DNA of 64,000 bases from Bacillus sp. Y1 (GTDB lineage: Bacteria; Bacillota; Bacilli; Bacillales; Cytobacillaceae): assembly GCF_003586445.1 (NCBI RefSeq), contig NZ_CP030028.1:4296001-4360000 (forward strand). Direction: 5' to 3'. The translations under genes were made by a program, and so were the position numbers. Of this stretch, positions 8,160-16,695 are shown piece after piece (position 1 is the stretch's first letter; every line of letters starts with the position of its first letter). The notes below the pieces were generated by a model. It was not told where the DNA came from and searched no databases. It worked only from the letters and a program-made list of their open reading frames with translations.

Positions 8160-9217
8160 TCACTCATCACCTCTAATAACCTTTCGTGCTCAGTTGGCCC
8201 CTTAACCGCCAGTCGCAGCCACTTTCCGTCAAGTCCAGGAAAATTCATCGTATGTCGTGGAATCATCCCCTTCTCCATCAAAAAAAGAAAAAATGGAAAT
8301 TGGTCGGAGACTTTCGTATCTTTTAGCAAATAAAAGTTTACAGTTGATGGGGAATAAGAGAACTCCTGTTCACGATAAAAAGTCTGTAGCCTCTCCCGCT
8401 CCTGTTTTATCAATTGAATGGTTTGTTCTACATAGTCACTTTCTGACAAACACCATTCACCCACCTTCATAGCTATCGCATTCACACTCCAATGCGGTTT
8501 GCTTACCCTAATCTTTGCTAGCAGGGCTTCATTGGCAATTAAGTATCCCAGGCGGATTCCTGGAATGCTGAACATTTTTGTCATGGAACGAAGAATGATC
8601 ATATTTCCGCCATGTTGGAGACAGGAAACGGTTGATTCATACCCTTCTATAAAGTCGTAAAAGGCTTCATCGACGATGAGAAAGGTTTCGTATTTGGCAC
8701 ATTCACGAGCAAGAAGCTCAATTGTTTGTTTCGGAAAAAACATTCCCGTTGGATTGTTTGGATTGCACAGAAATACAGCGTCTACTTCACGTAAGTTCAC
8801 TAGTAATTCATTTAAACGTAATTCCCAGCTTTCTACATCCATCAAGTGATAGCGCACCTCACATTGATTCACTCGGCATGCTTCTTCGTATTCGGAAAAT
8901 GCTGGTTGTACGATGAGCACTTTTTTACCAGTGAGCAGTCGTCCGACCAAAGAAATAAGCTCCGCCCCTCCGTTACCAACTAAGATTTGCTCTTTTCTTA
9001 CTCCTTCTTTCTTTTCAAGCAAACCTGTTAGTCTTTCTGCCGTTGGATCCGGGTAATCAGATACAAGCGGTAACAGCTCATTCCACCTGTCTTTTACTAT
9101 GGCTGGTGGACCAAGCGGGTTAATATTGGCACTAAAGTCAATCACTGATTCAGGCATTTCAAGATGAAGTGCTTCATATAAAAATTGAGGATTAGATCCG
9201 TGCGTAGGCCACTTCAA
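8138..9217 (-). CDS. cobD: L-threonine-O-3-phosphate decarboxylase
   Basis: This PLP enzyme decarboxylates threonine phosphate to (R)-1-amino-2-propanol O-2-phosphate, the aminopropanol linker of the nucleotide loop. The 359-residue fold-type I aminotransferase-like protein shows ANINPLGPP near residue 30, CNPNNPTG near 150, VDEAFYDF near 180 and the PLP-lysine segment SMTKMFSIPGIRLGY near 212. A histidinol-phosphate aminotransferase is related, but the operon (CbiB upstream, CobU downstream) fixes the call. The start is TTG 9217, with GGAGGG seven bases upstream. The gene overlaps the 3' end of cbiB by 26 bases. Confidence 0.93.
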   Translation of the reverse strand: MKWPTHGSNPQFLYEALHLEMPESVIDFSANINPLGPPAIVKDRWNELLPLVSDYPDPTAERLTGLLEKKEGVRKEQILVGNGGAELISLVGRLLTGKKVLIVQPAFSEYEEACRVNQCEVRYHLMDVESWELRLNELLVNLREVDAVFLCNPNNPTGMFFPKQTIELLARECAKYETFLIVDEAFYDFIEGYESTVSCLQHGGNMIILRSMTKMFSIPGIRLGYLIANEALLAKIRVSKPHWSVNAIAMKVGEWCLSESDYVEQTIQLIKQERERLQTFYREQEFSYSPSTVNFYLLKDTKVSDQFPFFLFLMEKGMIPRHTMNFPGLDGKWLRLAVKGPTEHERLLEVMSEWRKVDS

Positions 9218-10157
9218 CGATCATCCCTCCAATCCATAATAAAAGTAAAAATGTGAGTACCGTTCGAGTTAAAATGCCATTGGTTTGTAAAATATGCTCT
9301 CCCGTAACAGGAAAATAGGGTTCTCCCATTTTTGCTCGATCGGAGCGAATGCCCTTGTAATAATTGATTCCTCCCAGTTGAATCCCAAGTAAGGCAGCCA
9401 CAGCTGCTTCTCCCCATCCACTGTTTGGGCTCGGATGTTTTTTTGCATCACGAAGAACGATTTTTGCTGACTCTTTTACCGAGGATCGGACAGGCTTATT
9501 GCTAAAGAGCATACAGATGGAGGTTAGGCGACTTGGTATCAAATTTAACCAATCATCAAGCTTCGCCGATGCCCAGCCAAACTCCATGTATTGATCATTT
9601 TTATAACCCACCATCGAATCGCAAGTATTGACCGCACGATACAGCATCGCGAGAGGTGCACCACCGAGTAACGCCCAAAATAAGGGAGCAGTTACTCCAT
9701 CACTTGTATTTTCTGCGACCGTTTCAATTGTCGCGCGAACCACACCCTGTTCATCAAGTTGATCCGTGTCACGACCAACAATATACGATAGCTTGTGACG
9801 AGCTTCCACGATATCTCCCTTTTTTAACGGACCATACACCGTCATCGCTGCTTCCTTTAAGCTTTTTTGAGCAATCGTCGTCCAAATGATCACAGCTTCA
9901 ACCATTATTCCGACCATGAAATGAACATGATAAGCTAACATCGTAATTAGGATCGTAATCCCCACGACGAGCAGGAGAAGCGTAACCACCATGGCGACTC
10001 CCTTCCATTTTTTCCGCGTCCCTTTATTCCACTTTTTCTCGAGCTTATAAATCATTGTTCCGATCCACTTCACCGGATGTGGCCAATCGATAGGATCCCC
10101 GAGAAGTAAATCGATAAAATAAGCAATTGTCATTGCCAATAAATGTTGAAAAAACAT
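9192..10157 (-). CDS. cbiB: Adenosylcobinamide-phosphate synthase
   Basis: CbiB is a membrane protein that joins adenosylcobyric acid and aminopropanol phosphate. The 321 residues from ATG 10157 contain several hydrophobic helices and the family stretches LLGDPIDWPHPVKWIGTMI, VAENTSDGVTAPLFWALLGG, YRAVNTCDSMVGYKN and HPSPNSGWGEAA. I rejected the longer in-frame extension because GGGAGG lies just before ATG 10157 and because the extension would cover the attenuator hairpin. It is the first gene of the riboswitch-controlled operon, so B12 sufficiency should shut off the whole string through cobC. Confidence 0.95.
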   Translation of the reverse strand: MFFQHLLAMTIAYFIDLLLGDPIDWPHPVKWIGTMIYKLEKKWNKGTRKKWKGVAMVVTLLLLVVGITILITMLAYHVHFMVGIMVEAVIIWTTIAQKSLKEAAMTVYGPLKKGDIVEARHKLSYIVGRDTDQLDEQGVVRATIETVAENTSDGVTAPLFWALLGGAPLAMLYRAVNTCDSMVGYKNDQYMEFGWASAKLDDWLNLIPSRLTSICMLFSNKPVRSSVKESAKIVLRDAKKHPSPNSGWGEAAVAALLGIQLGGINYYKGIRSDRAKMGEPYFPVTGEHILQTNGILTRTVLTFLLLLWIGGMIVEVAYARI

Positions 10158-10175
10158 GGTAAACCCTCCCCAGAC

Positions 10176-10211
10176 AAAATAAAAACATCTCCACATAGAA
10201 ATGGAGATGTT
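10176..10211 (-). terminator. Attenuator terminator between B12 riboswitch and cbiB
   Basis: On the minus strand ACATCTCCA pairs with TGGAGATGT around an eight-base loop and is followed by TTTTATTTTG. It lies between the riboswitch and the cbiB ribosome site, in the right place to be the expression platform. Confidence 0.85.
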
Positions 10212-10277
10212 GGAATAAGCTTCTTCCTTATGTAAGAAACCGACCACACCACCTATCCTCGTAGGTACACGGTGTCA

Positions 10278-10442
10278 AGATATAGTCAGGTTTCCTGGCT
10301 CATGGTCATTGCTTTCTGTACCTTCCCATGCAATTCTTTATTGCACAGTGGTTTTTACAGTATGCTCCCATTTACAGTGGCGGGACCGCGTTGGACTTTC
10401 ACCAACTTCCCTAGACTTCTAAAAAGAAGTACGCCTATTCTT
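10278..10442 (-). ncRNA. Cobalamin (B12) riboswitch
   Basis: Read on the minus strand, the region contains the conserved GGGAA, GGTGAAAGTCC, CGCGGTCCCGCCACTGTAA and GGGAAGG blocks, then AATGACCATGAGCCAGGA and AACCTG (the B12 box). This is the complete order of the adenosylcobalamin aptamer core. It is followed by a terminator and cbiB. Binding of adenosylcobalamin is expected to favour termination and reduce B12 gene expression. Confidence 0.96.
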
Positions 10443-10467
10443 GCTCATATATACTTTTCTTATCTTA

Positions 10468-10496
10468 ATACTAATCTTGTAAAAAGGGAATGACAA
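10468..10496 (-). promoter_or_regulatory. Sigma-A-type promoter of the B12 riboswitch operon
   Basis: On the minus strand TTGTCA and TAGTAT are separated by 17 bases, and the aptamer begins about 25 bases downstream. The match is by eye. The remaining stretch to ilvD (10497-10724) is AT-rich and shows no further gene. Confidence 0.6.
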
Positions 10497-10724
10497 GGCA
10501 ATGACGGACATTAATTTTTCATTGTGACAAATTGGAACACCTTCCTACAATCACTATAAAAATATTAAAAAGTAACAAAATAGTACGAATGAGGGTAACT
10601 TTAAAAATCTACCAAATGATAGTTTTGTCATCTTTCTTTACAATTCTCCATCTATTTGTTAAAATTTTTTAATAATTTAAAACATTAACACCATTGGTTT
10701 TTGATAGATTGGGAGGGAATTATT

Positions 10725-12398
10725 TTGGCAGAATTAAGAAGTAATATGATAAAAAAGGGATTTGATCGTGCACCACACCGAAGCCTTTTGCGTGCGGCTG
10801 GGGTAAAAGAAGAGGATTTTGGTAAGCCGTTTATCGCCGTAGTCAATTCATACATTGATATTGTGCCAGGACATGTGCACTTACAAGAGTTTGGAAAAAT
10901 TGTAAAAGATGCCATCCGAGAAGCGGGCGGAGTTCCATTCGAAATGAACACAATTGGTGTGGATGATGGAATTGCGATGGGTCATATCGGCATGCGCTAC
11001 TCACTTCCAAGCCGTGAAATTATTGCTGATTCAGTTGAAACAGTAGTAGCTGCTCACTGGTTTGATGGAATGGTTTGTATCCCGAACTGTGACAAAATCA
11101 CACCGGGAATGTTAATGGCATCACTTCGTTTAAATATCCCTACTGTTTTCGTAAGTGGTGGACCAATGAAGGCGGGAGTAACAAGCGATGGTAAAAAGAT
11201 CTCACTTTCTTCTGTATTTGAAGGCGTTGGTGCATACCAAGCTGGAAAACTTGATGACAAGGGACTATTAGAATTAGAACAGTTCGGCTGTCCGACATGT
11301 GGATCTTGTTCAGGTATGTTTACAGCAAACTCGATGAACTGTTTAGCAGAAGCGCTTGGATTGGCTCTTCCTGGTAATGGAACAATTTTAGCTGTAGCGC
11401 CTGAGCGTAGAGATTTCGTTAGGAAATCAGCAACACAGTTAATGGAACTTATTGAAAAGGATATTAAGCCTCGTGATATCGTTACAGAAAAAGCAATCGA
11501 TAACGCGTTTGCCCTTGATATGGCATTAGGTGGATCTTCCAATACGGTTCTTCACACATTGGCATTAGCTCATGAAGCAGAAATCGATTATCCAATCGGA
11601 AGAATTAATGAAGTAGCAGCTCGTGTTCCTCACTTGTCTAAGCTTGCTCCTGCTTCTGATGTATTTATTGAAGATTTGCATGAAGCGGGTGGAGTTTCTG
11701 CGGTTCTAAACGAATTATCTAAGAAAGAAGGAGCTCTTCACTTAGATACATTAACGGTGACAGGGAAAACACTCGGTGAAAATATTGCTGGATGTGATGT
11801 AAAGAACTATGATGTAATTCATTCCATTGAAAACCCACATAGCGAAAAGGGTGGCCTAGCTGTATTGTTTGGTAACCTTGCTCCAGACGGTGCCATCATT
11901 AAAACTGGTGGAATCACTGGTGGAAATCGCCATGAAGGACCGGCTGTTGTATTTGATTCACAAGACGAAGCCCTTCACGGCATTGCAAACGGAAAGGTAA
12001 AAGAAGGCGATGTAGTAGTTATCCGTTACGAAGGACCTAAAGGTGGACCTGGTATGCCTGAAATGCTTGCCCCTACTTCTCAAATCATGGGAATGGGACT
12101 TGGCGCGAAGGTTGCTCTTGTAACAGATGGACGCTTCTCTGGTGCTTCGCGTGGATTGTCTATCGGTCATGCATCACCGGAAGCTGCTGAAGGTGGACCA
12201 TTAGCGTTTATCCAAAATGGAGATCAAATTATAATCGATGTTGACGCTCGTTCCATGGACGTTGTTTTATCTGACGAAGAATGGGCAGAGCGTAAAGCAA
12301 ACTGGAAAGGCTTTGAACCAAAGGTGAAAAAGGGTTACCTAGCTCGTTATTCGAAGCTTGTAACATCTGCTAGCACCGGTGGAGTTATGAAAATCTAA
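10725..12398 (+). CDS. ilvD: Dihydroxy-acid dehydratase
   Basis: IlvD dehydrates 2,3-dihydroxy-isovalerate and 2,3-dihydroxy-3-methylvalerate in valine, isoleucine and leucine synthesis. The 557-residue protein has the Fe-S cysteines in [11 protein letters not shown] and [19 protein letters not shown], and the C-terminal [20 protein letters not shown] signature. Length and N-terminus (MAELRSNMI) match the Bacillus enzyme. The start is TTG 10725, with GGGAGGG eight bases upstream. The gene is monocistronic, with a strong terminator following and no other ilv or leu genes nearby. AT-rich sequence upstream could hold CodY sites, but I could not identify one convincingly. Confidence 0.97.
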   Translation: MAELRSNMIKKGFDRAPHRSLLRAAGVKEEDFGKPFIAVVNSYIDIVPGHVHLQEFGKIVKDAIREAGGVPFEMNTIGVDDGIAMGHIGMRYSLPSREIIADSVETVVAAHWFDGMVCIPNCDKITPGMLMASLRLNIPTVFVSGGPMKAGVTSDGKKISLSSVFEGVGAYQAGKLDDKGLLELEQFGCPTCGSCSGMFTANSMNCLAEALGLALPGNGTILAVAPERRDFVRKSATQLMELIEKDIKPRDIVTEKAIDNAFALDMALGGSSNTVLHTLALAHEAEIDYPIGRINEVAARVPHLSKLAPASDVFIEDLHEAGGVSAVLNELSKKEGALHLDTLTVTGKTLGENIAGCDVKNYDVIHSIENPHSEKGGLAVLFGNLAPDGAIIKTGGITGGNRHEGPAVVFDSQDEALHGIANGKVKEGDVVVIRYEGPKGGPGMPEMLAPTSQIMGMGLGAKVALVTDGRFSGASRGLSIGHASPEAAEGGPLAFIQNGDQIIIDVDARSMDVVLSDEEWAERKANWKGFEPKVKKGYLARYSKLVTSASTGGVMKI

Positions 12399-12410
12399 TT
12401 TTACTCAATG

Positions 12411-12450
12411 GCACCCATTCACTTTTTGTGGATGGGTGTTTTTATCTTTT
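12411..12450 (+). terminator. Intrinsic terminator of ilvD
   Basis: CACCCAT pairs with ATGGGTG across a 12-13 base loop and is followed by TTTTTAT and more T, right after the ilvD stop. Confidence 0.85.
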
Positions 12451-12522
12451 TTTAAAATTTTTTCCGCTTACAGCCTCAGTTATGTAAGCGTTCCCCATAC
12501 ATCCTTCTACCAAAAACAGCTG

Positions 12523-12552
12523 TTGACACTTCTCACCTATTAGATTTATGAT
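12523..12552 (+). promoter_or_regulatory. Sigma-A promoter of the S-box metNIQ operon
   Basis: TTGACA at 12523-12528 and TATGAT at 12547-12552 are separated by 18 bases. The SAM aptamer begins 30 bases downstream. Confidence 0.75.
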
Positions 12553-12581
12553 TCATGTAACAAATTTAATAAGACCTTTTA

Positions 12582-12686
12582 CTTATCAAGAGCGACCGAG
12601 GGATTAGGCCCTATGACGTCCGGCAACCTCCATTTCATGGAAAGGTGCCACTTCCTACAGAATGATTCCATTCTGAAAGATAAGTC
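12582..12686 (+). ncRNA. SAM-I riboswitch (S-box)
   Basis: The closing stem CTTATC/GATAAG frames the S-box core: AGAGCGACCGAGGGA, GGCCCTATGACGTCCGGCAACC and AAGGTGCCA. The order and spacing are those of SAM-I. It is followed by a terminator and the methionine ABC transporter, so high SAM should terminate transcription. Confidence 0.97.
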
Positions 12687-12697
12687 GTATATATAAC

Positions 12698-12730
12698 GAT
12701 GCCTCTTTCTGATTGGAAAGAGGCATTTTT
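12698..12730 (+). terminator. S-box terminator upstream of metN
   Basis: GCCTCTTTC pairs with GAAAGAGGC around a six-base loop, followed by ATTTTTG. It is the expression platform of the SAM riboswitch. Confidence 0.9.
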
Positions 12731-12759
12731 GTATTTTTATAGTTTAAGGGGTGACAGAG

Positions 12760-13773
12760 ATGATCGAAGTAAAAGATTTGGTGAAAGTCTACCAAACGAA
12801 AAAAGGTGAAGTAACCGGTGTGGACCATGTGTCACTTACCGTGAATAAAGGCGAGATTTTTGGAATTGTTGGCTATAGTGGTGCGGGCAAAAGTTCTTTG
12901 TTACGCTGTCTGAATTTATTAGAGGCTCCGACTTCAGGCGAAATTAAGATCGATAGTGTTTCCCTTACTTCTCTTGGGAAAAAGGAGCTTCGGAGCGCTC
13001 GTCAAAAAATCGGGATGATCTTCCAACACTTCTATCTCGTAAGCTCAAAGACTGTTTTTGAAAACGTAGCATTTGCTCTAAAAGCGGCTCATAAATCAAA
13101 AGCAGAAATTGATGTACGAGTAACAGAGCTACTTGAAATGGTCGGTTTGTCCGATAAGCGTGATGTGTATCCGTCTCAGCTAAGTGGTGGACAAAAACAA
13201 CGTGTAGGGATTGCGAGAGCATTAGCGAATAACCCCTCCGTTCTCCTTTGTGATGAAGCTACCTCTGCCCTAGACCCGAGCACGACCAAATCAATTTTAT
13301 CTTTGTTAAAAAAGATTAACCAAGAGCTAGGGTTAACGATTGTACTGATCACACATGAGATGGAAGTCGTAAAAGAGATTTGTGATCGAATGGCTGTTAT
13401 GCAGGACGGTCGAATAGTTGAGGAAGGGCAAGTGTATGATTTGTTCTCAAATCCAACAAACGAACTTACGAAGGAATTCATTAATACAATTCTTCAATTT
13501 GATTTACCAGAACACTTACTAACTTCAAGCAAAGGAAAGATTGTGAAGATCCATTTCCGTGGGCCGATTGCAGAGGAGTCAGTGATTTCAGATGCGCTAC
13601 AGAATTTCCAAGTGAAGGGCAATATTTTACACGGCAAAATCGAGTACATAAAAGAGACCCCTCTAGGGATTTTCATTATGGAGCTTACTGGAGATCATGC
13701 TGAAGTAGAAAAAGCCCTGCAGTACATTACATCTCGAACAGAAAGTTTGGAGGTGATCAGAGATGCCGCTTGA
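12760..13773 (+). CDS. metN: Methionine ABC transporter ATP-binding protein
   Basis: This is the ATPase of the D/L-methionine importer. The 337 residues have Walker A GYSGAGKSSLLRC (near residue 37), the signature LSGGQKQRVGIARAL, Walker B VLLCDEATSALDP and a switch His in ITHEM. They end in a C-terminal NIL/ACT-like domain (from about residue 260), which in MetN senses cytoplasmic methionine. I chose ATG 12760, with AAGGGG eight bases upstream; a GTG at 12751 is within the ribosome site. The gene is first in the S-box-controlled metNIQ operon and overlaps metI by 11 bases. Confidence 0.96.
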   Translation: MIEVKDLVKVYQTKKGEVTGVDHVSLTVNKGEIFGIVGYSGAGKSSLLRCLNLLEAPTSGEIKIDSVSLTSLGKKELRSARQKIGMIFQHFYLVSSKTVFENVAFALKAAHKSKAEIDVRVTELLEMVGLSDKRDVYPSQLSGGQKQRVGIARALANNPSVLLCDEATSALDPSTTKSILSLLKKINQELGLTIVLITHEMEVVKEICDRMAVMQDGRIVEEGQVYDLFSNPTNELTKEFINTILQFDLPEHLLTSSKGKIVKIHFRGPIAEESVISDALQNFQVKGNILHGKIEYIKETPLGIFIMELTGDHAEVEKALQYITSRTESLEVIRDAA

Positions 13774-14428
13774 TAGCTTGATAGAGTTGCTACCTGATTT
13801 AAACAAAGCCTTTTTTGAAACGATTTATATGGTGGGAATATCGATTGTGGTAGCCATGATTGTCGGCTTGCCTGTGGGAGTACTATTGTTTGTTACCGAC
13901 CGCGGATTATTTTTAGAGAATTCCCTATTTAATCAGATTGTGGGATTTTTAGTGAACATGATTCGCTCGGTTCCGTTTATTATCTTACTCATTGCCCTTT
14001 TGCCATTGGCAGACTTGATCGCTGGATCAACAATCGGGCCAACTGCCGCTTCAGTTTCACTCTCAGTAGCTGCGATTCCTTTCTTTGCAAGGTTAGTAGA
14101 ACAGTCACTGCGTGAGATTGATAAGGGAGTCATTGAAGCAGCGGTCGCGGTCGGGGCCTCCCCGTGGATGATTATCAAGGAGGTTCTTCTGCCAGAAGCA
14201 AAACCAGGGATTATCCAAGGCGTGACCATTACGATTATTAGTTTAGTCGCTTACTCAGCGATGGCTGGTATCGTAGGTGGAGGCGGTGTTGGAGATCTAG
14301 CCATCCGGTTCGGGTACTACCGATACGACAACACGGTCATGATTACCACCGTTATCATCCTAATCTGCTTAGTCCAGCTCATCCAATTTTTTGGTGACCG
14401 ACTAGCAAAAGCAGTAAACAAAAGATAA
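13763..14428 (+). CDS. metI: Methionine ABC transporter permease
   Basis: This is the membrane subunit of the methionine importer: 221 residues with about five hydrophobic helices. It has the permease EAA-type coupling loop EAAVAVGASPWMIIKEVLLPEAKPGI and the MetI-type AGIVGGGGVGDLAIRFGYYRYD segment near the C-terminus. The ATG overlaps the end of metN and is preceded by GGAGGTGA, so translation is coupled. It works with MetN and the lipoprotein MetQ encoded next. Confidence 0.96.
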   Translation: MPLDSLIELLPDLNKAFFETIYMVGISIVVAMIVGLPVGVLLFVTDRGLFLENSLFNQIVGFLVNMIRSVPFIILLIALLPLADLIAGSTIGPTAASVSLSVAAIPFFARLVEQSLREIDKGVIEAAVAVGASPWMIIKEVLLPEAKPGIIQGVTITIISLVAYSAMAGIVGGGGVGDLAIRFGYYRYDNTVMITTVIILICLVQLIQFFGDRLAKAVNKR

Positions 14429-14525
14429 ATCACATGTAAGCACTGTCCACTCTAGACGGACAATAATGCACCAACTGTCCACGAAGGGTGACAGACACCA
14501 TAAAACTATTGGGGGAATATTTACG

Positions 14526-15368
14526 ATGAGAAAGTTATTTTTGAGTTTTGTAATTTTGATTTCTATTGCTGCTCTTGCAGCTTGCGGTGGAAGTTCTGAG
14601 GAAGCTTCTTCTTCTGAGGAAAGTGCGACTACGAAAAAAGAAGTGAAAATTGGAGCAACATCTGGTCCATACAGCGACATGGTATCAAACGCGATTAAGC
14701 CGTTATTAGAGGAAAAAGGCTATGAAGTAGAAGTAGTAGAATTCAGTGACTATGTTCAACCAAACCTTGCGTTATCAAAAGGTGACCTTGATGCAAACCT
14801 ATTCCAGCACAAAATCTACATGGAAAACTTTGCAAAAGAAAATAAGATTGAACTTTCTGATGTGATTTCAGTACCAACCGCACCAATGGGAATCTACTCT
14901 AAGACGTTTACTTCTATCGATGAGATCGCTGATGGCGCTGCTATTGCGATTCCTAATGACCCAACAAACGCAGCAAGAGCTTTCTTAATTTTAGAAGACC
15001 TCGGTTTAATTAAATTAAATGCTGATGCTGACCCATTAACCGTTTCTGAAAAAGACGTAGAAAACAATGTAAAAAATCTTGTATTCCAACCAATTGAAGC
15101 AGCTCAGCTTCCACGTGCGGTTGACAGCGTGGACCTTGCTGCTGTACCAGGAAACTTCGCTTTAGCGGCAAAAATGGACTTACTTGACGCATTGCAACTT
15201 GAAAACATGCCTGATCAATACCGCAACCGTGTGGTAGTAGATACAAAGAATATTGATAGTCAATTTGCGAAAGCCCTGAAGGAAGTCGTAGAATCGGAAG
15301 AATTTGAAGCTATTATCGATGAAGATTTCCAAGGCTTCGGAAAACCGGAATGGATGGTAAATCGCTAA
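14526..15368 (+). CDS. metQ: Methionine-binding lipoprotein
   Basis: This is the extracellular substrate-binding protein of MetNIQ. From ATG 14526 the protein is 280 residues with a lipoprotein signal (hydrophobic stretch, then a lipobox ending LAAC at about residue 20) and a Ser/Glu-rich linker. The NlpA/MetQ fold is visible as VKIGATSGPYSDM, the NLFQHKIYMENF segment, PNDPTNAARAFLILE and PGNFALAAKM. GGGGGAA upstream supports this start over the ORF beginning at 14466. Like its relatives it may bind D-methionine or dipeptides as well. Confidence 0.95.
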   Translation: MRKLFLSFVILISIAALAACGGSSEEASSSEESATTKKEVKIGATSGPYSDMVSNAIKPLLEEKGYEVEVVEFSDYVQPNLALSKGDLDANLFQHKIYMENFAKENKIELSDVISVPTAPMGIYSKTFTSIDEIADGAAIAIPNDPTNAARAFLILEDLGLIKLNADADPLTVSEKDVENNVKNLVFQPIEAAQLPRAVDSVDLAAVPGNFALAAKMDLLDALQLENMPDQYRNRVVVDTKNIDSQFAKALKEVVESEEFEAIIDEDFQGFGKPEWMVNR

Positions 15369-15383
15369 TTGGAGAACACAAAA

Positions 15384-15412
15384 ACAACGCCGTTTTTCCG
15401 GCGTTGTTTTTA
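15384..15412 (+). terminator. Intrinsic terminator of metNIQ
   Basis: A nine-base stem (ACAACGCCG with CGGCGTTGT) is followed by TTTTAAT. Confidence 0.9.
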
Positions 15413-15431
15413 ATAGAAAGGATTGAGGACA

Positions 15432-16517
15432 GTGACAAAATTAGAAGTGCGTGGCGCTCCCTCCTATTATGCTTGTTATGATGGTTCGTTAAACGACTTA
15501 GAAAATTTACTTCTCTCCAATTCAATTAATCATTGCTTAGTGATTCATGGAGAAGAATCTTGGAAATCAGCTTCATCCTATATACCAGAAATAACCAATG
15601 TAGAACTTACCTTTGTTCCCTATCATGGTGAGTGCTCATTACATGAAGTACAAAGAATCTCAACGATAGCCAATGGCACAAGTATCGACGCTATTATTGG
15701 AATAGGAGGAGGAAAAGTACTAGATCTTACAAAGGCAGTGGCACACGAAACAAACACGGAAGCCATTCTCATTCCGACACTTGCCTCCACCTGCTCTGCT
15801 TGGACACCATTGAGTGTGTTTTATACAGACAAAGGTGAATTCACTCATTACACCATTTTTCCGAAAAGCACACTTATTGTTTTAATTGAACCTAGTATTA
15901 TTCTTCATTCACCGGTTAAGTATGTCCGAGCAGGAATTGCAGACACATTAGCCAAATGGTACGAAGCCGATGTGTTAGTACGTGAATTACAAGATTTACC
16001 GCTACCTGTAAAAATTGCCCATCAAAGTGCAAGACTATGTCAGATTGTTTTACTAGAACATAGCCAAGCAGCATTAGAAGCGATGGAAGAAAAAACATCG
16101 TCTCCAGCTTTTCTTCAAGTAATTGAAGCAATCATCGTAGCAGGTGGTTTGGTCGGTGGCTTCGGAGACCGTTACGGGAGAATCGCTGCTGCCCACTCAG
16201 TACATAATGGACTAACAGTTGCTCCGGAAACTCATCATCTTCTTCACGGTGAAAAGGTAGCATACGGCATTCTTGTTCAGCTTGTACTCGAGGGAAATTT
16301 AGAGGAGGTTGCCTCTCTTCTTTCTTTTTATAAATCCCTAAAGCTTCCTATTTTACTAAGGGATCTTGGATTATATAACTCTGAAAAAATTACGCCTATC
16401 GCCGAGAGAACAGTAGCAGCTGGAGAGTCTATTCATTACTTAGAGAAAAAACTTACTTCAGACGATATAAAAACAGCAATTCTCACACTAGAAGCATTTG
16501 TTCATCCCCTTGTTTAA
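15432..16517 (+). CDS. Iron-containing alcohol dehydrogenase, GldA/HcxA-like
   Basis: This is a glycerol-dehydrogenase-like protein of 361 residues. The NAD-binding GIGGGKVLDLTKAVAH lies near residue 93 and LIPTLASTCSAWTPLSVFYTD follows it. Metal ligands are expected at the Asp of GIADTLAKWYEA, the His of AAAHSVHNGL and the His of LLHGEKVAYG. The substrate is open; E. coli HcxA-type 2-oxo-acid reduction and glycerol-1-phosphate-like activities are both family options. I chose GTG 15432 with GAAAGGA about ten bases upstream; a TTG at 15423 is an alternative. It sits alone between two terminators, so the context gives little help. Confidence 0.85.
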   Translation: MTKLEVRGAPSYYACYDGSLNDLENLLLSNSINHCLVIHGEESWKSASSYIPEITNVELTFVPYHGECSLHEVQRISTIANGTSIDAIIGIGGGKVLDLTKAVAHETNTEAILIPTLASTCSAWTPLSVFYTDKGEFTHYTIFPKSTLIVLIEPSIILHSPVKYVRAGIADTLAKWYEADVLVRELQDLPLPVKIAHQSARLCQIVLLEHSQAALEAMEEKTSSPAFLQVIEAIIVAGGLVGGFGDRYGRIAAAHSVHNGLTVAPETHHLLHGEKVAYGILVQLVLEGNLEEVASLLSFYKSLKLPILLRDLGLYNSEKITPIAERTVAAGESIHYLEKKLTSDDIKTAILTLEAFVHPLV

Positions 16518-16538
16518 CAGGACAACGGGGATTTTTTT
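16503..16538 (+). terminator. Intrinsic terminator of the GldA-like gene
   Basis: ATCCCCTTGT pairs imperfectly with ACAACGGGGAT and is followed by seven T. The stem overlaps the stop codon. Confidence 0.75.
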
Positions 16539-16695
16539 CAAGGGAATTGTATCCAAATCGAACTATTTTATTCAATGTTCACAAAATGTTACCAACTATT
16601 ATTATCAAATTTTAGTACCTAGTAATATATATCACATCATTCTCCCATACTACATGCTAGAATCTAATGGAGATTAAAAGAAATGGGTGATAATC

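Noticed and set aside
10497..10724. A T-box leader or CodY site upstream of ilvD
   Set aside because: No T-box sequence or terminator is present, and the AT-rich tract gives only poor CodY matches.
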